Positions 8,779-16,518 of a DNA stretch of 64,000 nucleotides are shown here, piece after piece (position 1 is the stretch's first letter; every line of letters starts with the position of its first letter). The stretch comes from Streptomyces coeruleorubidus. Lineage in GTDB: Bacteria > Actinomycetota > Actinomycetes > Streptomycetales > Streptomycetaceae. Made by a program: the position numbers and the translations under genes. The notes under the pieces were generated by a model, which was not told the origin of the DNA, did not search any database, and saw only the letters and a list, made by a program, of their open reading frames with translations. The stretch lies in contig NZ_CP023694.1 in NCBI RefSeq assembly GCF_008705135.1, forward strand, positions 1,736,001 to 1,800,000, read 5' to 3'.

Positions 8779-9051
8779 TTACAGGTGGGCGTAGACGTCG
8801 TCGAGGGAGATGCCGCAGGCGACCATCATCACCTGGACGTGGTACAGCAGCTGCGAGATCTCCTCGGCGGCCGCCTCCTTGCCCTCGTACTCGGCGGCCA
8901 TCCAGACCTCGGCGGCCTCTTCGACGACCTTCTTGCCGATGGCGTGGACGCCCTTCTCGACCAGTTCTGCGGTGCGGGAAGTGGCGGGGTCGCCCTGGGC
9001 GGCCTTGTGCTGGAGCTCGGTGAAGAGCTCCTCGAACGTCTTCTTGGACAT
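8779..9051 (-). CDS. hisE: phosphoribosyl-ATP pyrophosphohydrolase HisE
   Basis: HisE removes pyrophosphate from phosphoribosyl-ATP, the second step of histidine synthesis. The 90-residue all-helical protein starts at ATG 9051 ([10 protein letters not shown]). The metal-binding helices [14 protein letters not shown] and [14 protein letters not shown] match the MazG-like fold. HisI is not fused and is elsewhere. It lies between ribH and hisG and is transcribed with them. Confidence 0.96.
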   Translation of the reverse strand: MSKKTFEELFTELQHKAAQGDPATSRTAELVEKGVHAIGKKVVEEAAEVWMAAEYEGKEAAAEEISQLLYHVQVMMVACGISLDDVYAHL

Positions 9052-9085
9052 GGTGTCGCTCAGCCTATGCCACACGCGGCTTTCG

Positions 9086-9571
9086 TCAGCGCCAGGGTTC
9101 GGATACTGAGCGGAGGGTGGCCGCGGTCGCCACGGCCGCCGTCACCGCCTCGTGCCCCTTGTCCTCGTTGGAGCCCTCTAGGCCGGCGCGGTCCAGGGCC
9201 TGCTCCTCCGTGTCGCAGGTCAGCACGCCGTTCCCGACGGGGACGCCGGTGTCGACGGAGACCTGGGTGAGGCCCTGGGTCACGCCCTGGCACACGTACT
9301 CGAAGTGGGGGGTTCCGCCGCGGATGACGACGCCGAGGGCGACGATCGCGTCGTAGCCGCGGCCCGCGAGGACCTTGGCGACCACGGGGAGCTCCCAGCT
9401 TCCGGGGACCCTGAGGAGGGTCGGCTCGTCGATGCCGAGGTCGCGCAGGGCGCGCAGGGCGCCGTCGACCAGACCGTCCATCACCTTCTCGTGCCACTGT
9501 GCCGCGATGACGGCGACCCGGAGGTCACCCACATTGCGTACGGACAGCTCCGGTGCACCCTTGCCGCTCAC
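9086..9571 (-). CDS. ribH: 6,7-dimethyl-8-ribityllumazine synthase
   Basis: RibH joins the ribityl-aminouracil intermediate to 3,4-dihydroxy-2-butanone 4-phosphate in riboflavin synthesis. Its 161 residues are normal for the icosahedral enzyme. Typical blocks are [35 protein letters not shown] and [19 protein letters not shown], the last including the catalytic His. It is the fourth gene of the FMN-riboswitch unit, after ribBA. Confidence 0.97.
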   Translation of the reverse strand: MSGKGAPELSVRNVGDLRVAVIAAQWHEKVMDGLVDGALRALRDLGIDEPTLLRVPGSWELPVVAKVLAGRGYDAIVALGVVIRGGTPHFEYVCQGVTQGLTQVSVDTGVPVGNGVLTCDTEEQALDRAGLEGSNEDKGHEAVTAAVATAATLRSVSEPWR

Positions 9572-9616
9572 GTCTCTCCTCAGAGCCTTCTCGCTGTGCT
9601 GACTTGCTGTGCTGTC

Positions 9617-10906
9617 TTACTGGTTGCCGCAGGCCGGCACGGTGGTCGTGTCGAGCCAGGGCAGGTCGTGGCCCATCCGGTCCCGCTTGGTGCGCAGGTA
9701 GCGGAGGTTGTGCTCGCCGGCGCTCACGGGCATCGGCACGCGGGCCTTGACCGCGATGCCGTGGCGGACGAGCGCGTCGGTCTTGTCGGGGTTGTTGGTC
9801 AGCAGGCGGACGCCGCGCACGCCGAGGTCGGCGAGGATCTGGGCGCCTGCGGCGTAGTCGCGGGCGTCGGCGGGCAGGCCGAGTTCGAGGTTGGCGTCGA
9901 GGGTGTCGTGGCCCTGCTCCTGGAGTTCGTAGGCGCGCAGCTTGGACATCAGGCCGATGCCGCGGCCCTCGTGTCCGCGCAGGTAGACCACGACTCCCCG
10001 GCCCTCGGCCTGGATACGGGCCAGCGAGGCGTCGAGCTGGGGGCCGCAGTCGCAGCGGGCGGAGCCGAAGACGTCGCCGGTGAGGCATTCGGAGTGGACG
10101 CGGACCAGGACGTCGTCGCCGTCGCCGATGTCGCCGTGCACGAGGGCGACGTGCTCGACGCCGTCGACGGTGGAGCGGTAGCCGTAGGCCGTGAAGGTGC
10201 CGTGGGCGGTGGGCAGTTGGGTCCTGGCCTCGCGGCGGACGGTGGGTTCGCTGCTACGGCGGTAGGCGATCAGATCCTCGATCGAGATGATCGTCAGGCC
10301 GTGCTTGCGGGCGAAGGGGATCAGCTCGGGCAGGCGCAGCATCGTGCCGTCCTCCCCGGCGATCTCGACGATCGCGCCGGCCGGGCGCAGGCCCGCGAGG
10401 CGGGCGAGGTCGACGGCGGCCTCGGTGTGGCCGTCGCGCGTCAGGACCCCGCCGGGCCGGGCGCGCAGCGGGAAGATGTGGCCGGGGCGGACGAAGTCGT
10501 CGGGGCCGGAGATGCCGTCGGCGAGCAGCTGGAGGGTGGTGGCGCGGTCGGAGGCCGAGATGCCGGTGCTCACGCCGTGCGCGGCGGAGGCGTCGACGGA
10601 GACCGTGAACGCGGTCTTCATCGACTCGGTGTTGTCCTCGACCATCTGCGGGAGCTTCAGGCGATCCAGCTCCTCGCCCTCCATCGGGGCGCAGATCAAG
10701 CCGCGGCACTCGCTCATCATGAAGGCGACGATCTCGGGGGTCGCCTTCTCGGCGGCGATGACGAGGTCGCCCTCGTTCTCGCGGTCCTCGTCGTCGACGA
10801 CCACGACCGGGCGGCCGGCCGCGATATCGGCGATGGCCTGCTCGACCGGGTCGAGCGCGAAGTCCTCGAAGCCGTCGGTGCCGTACAGGATCGGTGCCGT
10901 GCTCAT
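9617..10906 (-). CDS. ribBA: bifunctional DHBP synthase / GTP cyclohydrolase II
   Basis: The 429-residue fusion starts at ATG 10906, with GGAAGGAG upstream and a 4-base overlap with ribM. Residues 1-205 are 3,4-dihydroxy-2-butanone 4-phosphate synthase ([34 protein letters not shown]). Residues about 210-429 are GTP cyclohydrolase II, with zinc-binding cysteines in [15 protein letters not shown] and the [10 protein letters not shown] motif. It supplies both precursors of the pathway. A longer frame from 10975 runs into ribM and is not the start. Confidence 0.97.
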   Translation of the reverse strand: MSTAPILYGTDGFEDFALDPVEQAIADIAAGRPVVVVDDEDRENEGDLVIAAEKATPEIVAFMMSECRGLICAPMEGEELDRLKLPQMVEDNTESMKTAFTVSVDASAAHGVSTGISASDRATTLQLLADGISGPDDFVRPGHIFPLRARPGGVLTRDGHTEAAVDLARLAGLRPAGAIVEIAGEDGTMLRLPELIPFARKHGLTIISIEDLIAYRRSSEPTVRREARTQLPTAHGTFTAYGYRSTVDGVEHVALVHGDIGDGDDVLVRVHSECLTGDVFGSARCDCGPQLDASLARIQAEGRGVVVYLRGHEGRGIGLMSKLRAYELQEQGHDTLDANLELGLPADARDYAAGAQILADLGVRGVRLLTNNPDKTDALVRHGIAVKARVPMPVSAGEHNLRYLRTKRDRMGHDLPWLDTTTVPACGNQ

Positions 10907-11547
10907 GCCGGCGCTCCTTCCAGGGCGGGCTGCGCTGCCGCACGGGAGCGCAGCCACCAGTCGCGCAGGCCCCACAGGACGAGCGCGCCGTAGATGACGT
11001 AGACGAAGCCGGAGAAGGCGAAGCCGTTGGCGAAGTTCAGCGGGACGCCGACCAGGTCGACCAGCAGCCAGGCGAACCAGAACTCGACCATGCCGCGGGC
11101 CTGGGCGTACATCGCGACGATCGTGCCGACGAAGATGTACGCGTCCGGCCAGGGGTCCCAGGACAGGGTCGGGAAGGCCGTGAACAGGCCGCCGACCGCG
11201 AGGGTGCCGAGGGCGGCCACGCCGGCCAGCACCCCGCGCTCACGCCAGGTGGCGAACCGTACGGCGATGGAGCCGTCCTGGGCCTGCTGCCGGCCGCGGT
11301 TCCACTGCCAGAAGCCGTACGTGGCGACGAGCATCACGACGACCTGCTTGCCGGCGCTGCCGGAGAGGTGGGCGGTGGCGAAGGCCGCGAAGAGGATCAG
11401 GCCGGAGACGAACTGGGCGGGCCAGGTCCATATGGAGCGGCGCCAGCCGAGGGCGAGGGCGAGCAGGCCGATCACGTTGCCGATCATGTCCGACCACTTG
11501 ATGTGCTGGCCGAAGAGCGTGAACGCCTCGGAGTTGAGCCAGTTCAC
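10903..11547 (-). CDS. ribM: PnuC-family riboflavin transporter RibM
   Basis: This 214-residue membrane protein has about seven helices and belongs to the PnuC family. Its place inside the riboflavin operon, coupled by 4-base overlaps to ribE upstream and ribBA downstream and controlled by the FMN riboswitch, marks it as RibM/PnuX. From the literature on Streptomyces and Corynebacterium, RibM/PnuX imports riboflavin (and roseoflavin in S. davaonensis) by facilitated diffusion. The conserved Trp-rich segment YGFWQWNRG is visible. A nicotinamide riboside substrate is less likely because of the context. Confidence 0.92.
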   Translation of the reverse strand: MNWLNSEAFTLFGQHIKWSDMIGNVIGLLALALGWRRSIWTWPAQFVSGLILFAAFATAHLSGSAGKQVVVMLVATYGFWQWNRGRQQAQDGSIAVRFATWRERGVLAGVAALGTLAVGGLFTAFPTLSWDPWPDAYIFVGTIVAMYAQARGMVEFWFAWLLVDLVGVPLNFANGFAFSGFVYVIYGALVLWGLRDWWLRSRAAAQPALEGAPA

Positions 11548-12152
11548 TGGGCCGCCCCCTGCGCGCGGTCGCCGAGCATCCGCTCGACGTACTTGGCGAT
11601 GACGTCCACCTCGAGGTTGACCGGGTCGCCGGGCTGCTTGTGGCCGAGCGTGGTCAGGTCGAGGGTGGTGGGGATGAGGCTGACGGTGAAGTAGTCGGGG
11701 CCGGCGTCGACGACGGTGAGGCTGATGCCGTCGACGGTGATGGAGCCCTTCTCGACGACGTACCGGGTGAGGTCCACGGGGAGGGAGATCTTCACGATCT
11801 CCCAGTTGTCCGACGGCTTGCGTTCCAGGATCTCGCCGGTGCCGTCCACGTGGCCCTGCACGATGTGCCCGCCGAGGCGTTCGCCGACGGCCATGGGGCG
11901 TTCGAGGTTGACGCGGGAGCCGGCCTCGAGCGCGCCGAGGCTGGAGCGGTTGAGGGTCTCGGCCATCACGTCGGCCGTGAACTCGTCGCCCTCGTGATCG
12001 ACGACCGTGAGGCAGACGCCGTTGACGGCGATGGAGTCGCCGTGTTTCGCGCCCTGGGTGACGACGGGGCCTCGCAGGCGGAAGCGACAGGCGTCGTCGA
12101 GGGTCTCGACGGCGGTGATCTCGCCCAGCTCTTCGACGATTCCGGTGAACAC
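11544..12152 (-). CDS. ribE: riboflavin synthase alpha chain
   Basis: The enzyme dismutates two lumazine molecules to riboflavin. The 202-residue protein starts at GTG 12152 (VFTGIVEELGEI), with AGGAGG 10 bases upstream; the open frame further upstream to 12314 runs into the riboswitch leader. It has two lumazine-binding repeats (about 1-95 and 97-190), with GDSIAVNGVCLTVV and KGSITVDGISLTVV as the paired motifs. It is the first gene after the FMN riboswitch. Confidence 0.96.
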   Translation of the reverse strand: MFTGIVEELGEITAVETLDDACRFRLRGPVVTQGAKHGDSIAVNGVCLTVVDHEGDEFTADVMAETLNRSSLGALEAGSRVNLERPMAVGERLGGHIVQGHVDGTGEILERKPSDNWEIVKISLPVDLTRYVVEKGSITVDGISLTVVDAGPDYFTVSLIPTTLDLTTLGHKQPGDPVNLEVDVIAKYVERMLGDRAQGAAQ

Positions 12153-12298
12153 TTCCCGGGTCCTCCTGCCTCTTCGGGCACGGACTCCGGGGCTGTCGAT
12201 GACGACAGAAGTACGAGCGAGGACACCGGGAACGACGCCGGACGGAGTCCGCCCGGAGGACGGACTTCTTGGGCGGCGCGCATGTATGCCCGCTCGCC
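12153..12298 (-). promoter_or_regulatory. expression platform of the FMN riboswitch
   Basis: About 145 bases separate the riboswitch aptamer from the ribE start. On the transcribed strand an AGTCCG / CGGACT hairpin (12246-12266) and other short GC stems could form alternatives to the aptamer, but no run of U follows, so a Rho-dependent or translational mechanism is as likely as an intrinsic terminator. Confidence 0.45.
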
Positions 12299-12425
12299 GC
12301 GCACTGCCTCCCATCCGGACTTTAACCGTCGGTCCAGGAATTTCACCTGGTCAACCGGCCGCTGGAGGCGACCGGGTCGCGGACTGTAACCGCCGGTTCG
12401 GACTTTCACCGACCCCGGAGTGCGC
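12299..12425 (-). promoter_or_regulatory. FMN riboswitch (RFN element)
   Basis: The minus strand carries all conserved RFN blocks: GGTGAAAGTCCGAACCGGCG, GGTTACAGTCCGCG, a variable arm GGTGAAATTCCTGG, GACGGTTAAAGTCCGGATGG and GGAGGCAGTGCGC. The outer P1 helix closes with GCGCACT at the 5' end (about 12425) against AGTGCGC at the 3' end (about 12299). It lies directly upstream of ribE and should shut down the rib unit, including hisE-hisG if co-transcribed, when FMN is plentiful. Confidence 0.97.
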
Positions 12426-12594
12426 TGCTACTGATACATGGCCAGTGTGCCACGCCTGATCGACGTCCAGACGGGCGAACGGTGTGGGGTGCCTCACAGA
12501 ACGTGTCCCGATCCTTCCCGAGCGCGACCGGACGATGCAACTCCCCTGCGCGCACCCACCCTTGTCGGCGGCCCCTCGGGTTGGTACACACCTA

Positions 12595-12624
12595 TTGACG
12601 GTGTGGTCTAGTCCTTTCTAGGGT
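12595..12624 (+). promoter_or_regulatory. sigma70-type promoter with chitinase-type operator (dre-like)
   Basis: TTGACG (12595-12600), 18 bases and TAGGGT (12619-12624) make a strong vegetative promoter. Inside the spacer, TGGTCTAGTCCT (12604-12615) matches 11 of 12 positions of the TGGTC(C/T)AGACCT repeat of Streptomyces chitinase promoters and 10 of 12 of the DasR-responsive core TGGTCTAGACCA. The next gene is an ECF41 sigma factor, 105 bases away, not a chitinase. Confidence 0.65.
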
Positions 12625-12728
12625 CGTGCGCATCTCGCCCGGACCGGCCCGGCGGCGGTGACGACGGCCCTTGCCCGCCGTCGGGCCTTCCCACGCCGCA
12701 CGGACGGCGTTCTGGCAGGGTGAGGCGT

Positions 12729-13616
12729 ATGACCACCACGCTCGCCGACGAGTTCGAGACCCACCGGCCCCGGCTGTTCTCGCTCGCCTACCGGCTGCTG
12801 GGCTCCGCGGCGGAGGCGGAGGACGCGGTCCAGGACGCGTATCTGCGCTTCAGCGGCGCCGACCGAACGGGGATCGAGCATCCGGCGGCCTGGCTCGCCA
12901 AGGTCGTCACCAACCTCTGCCTCAACCGGCTGACCTCGGCGCGCGCCCGGCGCGAGACGTACGTCGGTACCTGGCTGCCCGAGCCGGTGGTGACCGCGGA
13001 AGGCGCGCTCGGACCCCTGGAGTCGGCGGAGCAGCGGGACTCCGTGTCGATGGCGATGCTGGTGCTGCTGGAGCGGCTCACGCCGGCCGAGCGGGCGGTG
13101 TACGTGCTGCGGGAGGCGTTCGGGTACGGGCACCGGGAGATCGCCGGGGTGCTGGACCTGAGCGAGGCCAACTGCCGCCAGCTGTACCGGCGGGCCGTGC
13201 GGCGGGTGGGCGAGCCGCATGCCCGGTTCGAGGCCGCGTCGGAGCGGCAGGAGGAGCTGGTCACGTCGTTCATCACGGCGGCCCGCGACGGCGACCTGGC
13301 CGGGCTGGAGAAGCTGCTCGCGGCCGACGCCACCTGGTGGAGCGACGGGGGCGGGAAGGTCACGGCGGCCCGGTGGCCGATCGAGGGCGGGTCCAAGCTC
13401 GCCCGGTTCCTGGCGGGCGGGGGCCCGAAGTTCGCGGCGGGTCTGGAGTTCACCGTCACCGAGGTGAACGGCGCGACCGGTCTCGCCAGCTGGGCGGGCG
13501 ACACCCTCGTCGGCCTGGCGGCGTTCGAGGTGCGCGACGGACTGGTCGCGGGGGTACGGGCCGTGGTCAACCCGGAGAAGCTGGCGTTCGCGCGGCGTCA
13601 GCTCACCCGGCCGTAG
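12729..13616 (+). CDS. ECF41-group sigma factor with SnoaL-like C-terminal domain
   Basis: The 295-residue protein starts at ATG 12729, with AGGGTGAGG upstream. Sigma region 2 (PRLFSLAYRLLGSAAEAEDA) spans about residues 14-75. Region 4 (LTPAERAVYVLREAFGYGHR) covers about 118-170. The C-terminal 110 residues are a SnoaL-like domain with the ECF41 hallmarks DGGGK near residue 205 and NPEKL near residue 283. In this group the fused domain replaces an anti-sigma factor and adjusts activity. The usual partner, an oxidoreductase/epimerase (COE) gene, follows at 14199. It is often annotated as SigJ. Confidence 0.93.
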   Translation: MTTTLADEFETHRPRLFSLAYRLLGSAAEAEDAVQDAYLRFSGADRTGIEHPAAWLAKVVTNLCLNRLTSARARRETYVGTWLPEPVVTAEGALGPLESAEQRDSVSMAMLVLLERLTPAERAVYVLREAFGYGHREIAGVLDLSEANCRQLYRRAVRRVGEPHARFEAASERQEELVTSFITAARDGDLAGLEKLLAADATWWSDGGGKVTAARWPIEGGSKLARFLAGGGPKFAAGLEFTVTEVNGATGLASWAGDTLVGLAAFEVRDGLVAGVRAVVNPEKLAFARRQLTRP

Positions 13617-13617
13617 G

Positions 13618-14100
13618 GCCGCCGGGCGGGGTCGCGGGGTCGCGGGGTCGCGGGGTCGCCGGGGCGCCGGCGGGGCGGGGGACGCCGAAGTCGCGGTCGC
13701 GGGTCGTCGGGCGCGGGGCACCGGGCGGGCCTGGCACGAGGCGCGGGTCGTCGGGTGCGGTCGCGGATCGCAGGGCGGGGTCGCGGAGCGTCCGGCCGGT
13801 CGCGGGTCGTCGGCGCGGGACGCCGGGCGCGGTCGCGGAACGCCGGCGCGGTCACGGATCGTCGGCGCGGGACGCCGGGCGCGCCGTGGGCACAAGGCGC
13901 GGAACGCCAGGCGGTCGCGGATCGTCAGGCCGGTCGCGGGGCTCGGCGCGGGACGACAGTCGCGACGGGCACGAGGCGCGGAACTCCGGACGCGGTCGCG
14001 GATCGCCGGGCGGGACGCCGGGCGCGGTCGCGGATCGCCGGGCGGGACGCCGGGCGCGGTCGCGGATCGCCGGGCGGGACGCCGGGCGCGGTCGAGGAAC
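13618..14100. repeat. GC-rich tandem repeat tract (32-bp unit and degenerate copies)
   Basis: The 580 bases between the sigma gene and its partner are not coding but made of GCGGTCGCGGATCG / CGGGACGCCGGGC modules. Three exact 32-bp copies start at 13992, 14024 and 14056, with a fourth begun at 14088. Further left the copies are degenerate, and a longer-period motif (GGGCACGAGGCGCGGAA and variants) appears near 13732, 13888 and 13969. At the left end GGGGTCGC occurs four times in a row. All six frames give Arg/Gly/Ala-rich shadows, so I see no gene. Confidence 0.85.
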
Positions 14101-14112
14101 ACCGCGCCGGGA

Positions 14113-14140
14113 TGTCACATCCGGCAGGGGCTGTCCGGTC
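14113..14140 (+). promoter_or_regulatory. ECF41-type promoter of the NmrA-like gene
   Basis: TGTCACA (14113-14119), 16 bases and CGGTC (14136-14140) match the published ECF41 signature (TGTCACA, about 16 bases, CGTC) with one extra G in the -10 element. It sits 58 bases before the ATG of the partner gene and directly after the repeat tract. Confidence 0.7.
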
Positions 14141-14198
14141 TCAGTTGCAGAGGGGCGCTCCGTCCGGGAGCGTCGGCGTTCCGAAGGGACTGAACAGC

Positions 14199-14975
14199 AT
14201 GACCACGATCCTGGTGACCGGCGGCACCGGAACGCTCGGCCGGCTCGTCGTCGAGCGGCTGCGCGCGGACGGGCACGAGGTGCGGGTGCTCAGCCGGCAC
14301 ACCCAGCCGTACGCGGTCGACCTGCGGGAGGGCGGTGCCGCGCTGGACGCGGCCGTCGCCGGTGTGGAGACGATCGTGCACTGCGCGTCGTCGCCGAAGG
14401 GGGACGAGCAGGCGGCGGCGAACCTGGTCCGCGCGGCGCGCGGGGCCGGTGTGCGGCACCTCGTCTACATCTCCATCGTGGGCGTCGACCGGGTGCCGTT
14501 CCGCTACTACAAGAGCAAGCTCGCGGTGGAGAGGCTGGTCGAGGAGTCGGGTCTCGACTGGACCGTGCTGCGGGCCACGCAGTTCCATGACCTGCTCGTC
14601 ATGCTGCTCCAGGGGCTGTCGAAGCTGCCGGTCCTGTTCCTGCCGGCCGGTGTCCGGGACCAGCCGGTCGAGGTGGCCGAGGTCGCCGACCGGCTGGCGG
14701 GACTGGCGGCGGGGGCGCCGGCGGGGCGGGTCGAGGACCTGGGCGGGCCACAGGTGCGGACGCTCGAGTCGCTGGCCCGCGCGTATCTGAAGGCGGCCGG
14801 CCGGCGCCGGGCGGTCGTGAACGTGCCGCTGTGGGGCGCGGCGTACCGCGGTTTCCGCGGTGGTGGTCACCTGACGCCGCAGCGGGCGACCGGCACGGGC
14901 ACGTTCGAGGAGTACCTGGCGCGGCGCTACGGGGGTGAGCAGGAGCGGGCGGGCAGCGGGCAGTCCCGGGCGTGA
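14199..14975 (+). CDS. NmrA/SDR-type NAD(P)-binding protein, ECF41 partner
   Basis: The 258-residue protein begins at ATG 14199. It has the Rossmann motif TGGTGTLG (residues 7-14), VETIVHCASS near 60 and YYKSKLAVERLVEESGLDWT near 105, typical of NmrA-like atypical short-chain dehydrogenases. The catalytic YxxxK is present as YYKSK, but substrate binding cannot be deduced. ECF41 sigma genes usually lie beside a gene of the COE group (carboxymuconolactone decarboxylase, oxidoreductase or epimerase), and this is that gene. Its promoter carries the ECF41 motif. Confidence 0.88.
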   Translation: MTTILVTGGTGTLGRLVVERLRADGHEVRVLSRHTQPYAVDLREGGAALDAAVAGVETIVHCASSPKGDEQAAANLVRAARGAGVRHLVYISIVGVDRVPFRYYKSKLAVERLVEESGLDWTVLRATQFHDLLVMLLQGLSKLPVLFLPAGVRDQPVEVAEVADRLAGLAAGAPAGRVEDLGGPQVRTLESLARAYLKAAGRRRAVVNVPLWGAAYRGFRGGGHLTPQRATGTGTFEEYLARRYGGEQERAGSGQSRA

Positions 14976-14989
14976 CCGCCGGGGCCGGG

Positions 14990-16330
14990 CTACGACCGCC
15001 GTAGGGGTCGCTCCCCCGGGGTGAAGAGTTCCTCCTGGGCGCGGTCGCGGGCCGTGAGGAGGGCGCCGCGTAGTACGGCACTGCCACCGAGTGTGGTGGT
15101 CCGTACCTCCGTGGTCAGGGGGGTCATCCGGGCGATGCGGTCCTGCACGCGGGCGGCGAGTTCGTCGCCGCCCGCCTGGCCGACCTCCCCGCCGAGCACC
15201 ACGCAACCGGGGTCCAGGATCGCGACGACCGAGGCGACGCCGACGGCGAGACGGTCGGCGAGGGCGTCGAGGAAACGGGTGGCGGGAACGGCTCTCGGGG
15301 ACGCAACGGGGACGGCTCTCGGGGACACGGACGCCTCGGTCCCGCCCATGGACCGGGACGCCCCGCCCTTACTCGCTGTCCCGGACGCCCCGGCCCCCGT
15401 CTCCACCCCCCGCACATCACGCACCGCCGACCGCACCAGACCGGCCGCCGCCCGTACGACCCCCACCGCCGACGGCTCCTGCCCCGGCTCCACGGAAATC
15501 CCGCACCGCGCCGCGAGGTCCACGACCGCGCCCGACGCCGCCAGGGAGTGGAAGCCGCCCTCGCAGTCCGTCGAGGAGGGCAGCGCTGCCGCGCCCGGGA
15601 CCGGGAGGAAGCCGATCTCCCCGGTGCCGCCGGAGGCACCGCGCCGCAGCGCACCGTCGAGGACCACCGCCGCGCCCGTTCCGTGGCCCAGCCACAGCAG
15701 GACGAAGGTGTCCCGGTCCCGCGCCACCCCGTCGCGCTGCTCCGCCAAAGCCGCGAGGTTGGTCTCGTTCTCCACACTGACCCGGGCCTCGGGCAGCCGC
15801 TCCTGGAGGGCGGCGACGAGCCGGCGGTGCCACTCCGGCAGCCCGGAGGAATCGCGGAGTTCGCCGCTGGCGGGGTCGATCAGGCCGGGCGCCCCGATCC
15901 CCACCGTGTGCAGCCGGTCGGCGCCGGCCTCCTTCACCACGCGCTCGACCAGCGTGACCGCCTGCTCCACGGCGGGGCCCGTGCCCGTGTCGTCGCCGAT
16001 GGGCGCCGACGCCTCGGCCAGCACCCGCCCCACGAGGTCGGCGACGGCCACGGCGACGCCCTCGGTGCGTATGTCCAGCGCGGCGAGGTGCGCCCGGTCG
16101 GCGACGATGCCGTACACCTTGGCGTTGGGTCCGCGCCGCTGCTCCCCCGACTCGCCGACCACCGTGATCAGCCCGGCGGCGGTGAGGCGTTCGACGAGAT
16201 CGGCGACGGTCGGCCGGGACAGGCCGGTCAGCTGCTTCAACTGCCCCGCCGTCAGCGGGCCCTCCTGCTGGAGCAGGCGCAGGGCGAGCCGGTCGTTGAT
16301 GGCCCGGGCGGTGCTCGGGGATGCGGGCAT
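14990..16330 (-). CDS. ROK-family transcriptional regulator
   Basis: The 446-residue protein has an N-terminal winged helix (about 10-65, LLQQEGPLTAGQLKQLTGLS and following) and a ROK sugar-kinase-like domain (about 80-440, with VGIGAPGLIDPASGEL). The usual ROK zinc motif (CxCGxxGCxE) is absent: the corresponding place reads STDCEGGFHSLAASG with a single Cys. A low-complexity insert (about 310-355) contains SPRAVPVASPRAVPA, from a local DNA duplication. It is divergent from an MFS transporter across a region with an inverted-repeat operator, so it probably represses that gene in response to a sugar or sugar-like ligand. Confidence 0.9.
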   Translation of the reverse strand: MPASPSTARAINDRLALRLLQQEGPLTAGQLKQLTGLSRPTVADLVERLTAAGLITVVGESGEQRRGPNAKVYGIVADRAHLAALDIRTEGVAVAVADLVGRVLAEASAPIGDDTGTGPAVEQAVTLVERVVKEAGADRLHTVGIGAPGLIDPASGELRDSSGLPEWHRRLVAALQERLPEARVSVENETNLAALAEQRDGVARDRDTFVLLWLGHGTGAAVVLDGALRRGASGGTGEIGFLPVPGAAALPSSTDCEGGFHSLAASGAVVDLAARCGISVEPGQEPSAVGVVRAAAGLVRSAVRDVRGVETGAGASGTASKGGASRSMGGTEASVSPRAVPVASPRAVPATRFLDALADRLAVGVASVVAILDPGCVVLGGEVGQAGGDELAARVQDRIARMTPLTTEVRTTTLGGSAVLRGALLTARDRAQEELFTPGERPLRRS

Positions 16331-16397
16331 GCCGGGATCCTTCCAGATCTGCGGGACCGCACGGCCGGGTCCTCCGGCCAGCCGGTCGTCCCCTTAT

Positions 16398-16420
16398 CTA
16401 TCAGGCAGGGTTCCTGATAG
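16398..16420. promoter_or_regulatory. inverted-repeat operator between ROK regulator and MFS gene
   Basis: CTATCAGG (16398-16405), seven bases and CCTGATAG (16413-16420) form a perfect 8-bp inverted repeat in the divergent promoter region, 68 bases from the ROK start and 99 bases from the MFS start. It is AT-richer than its surroundings and is the likely binding site of the ROK protein. Confidence 0.65.
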
Positions 16421-16518
16421 TTTACGCGCGCCAACACACCCCAACTCACGCCGACCCGCGCCACGGACGTGGAGACGCGAGGCGAGCGGGGAAGACCAGG
16501 AGAGGACGGGGCCGGAGA

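Noticed and set aside
13618..14100. Tandem repeats considered as a CRISPR array.
   Set aside because: The 32-bp units abut without spacers, the rest are degenerate, and no cas genes are present.
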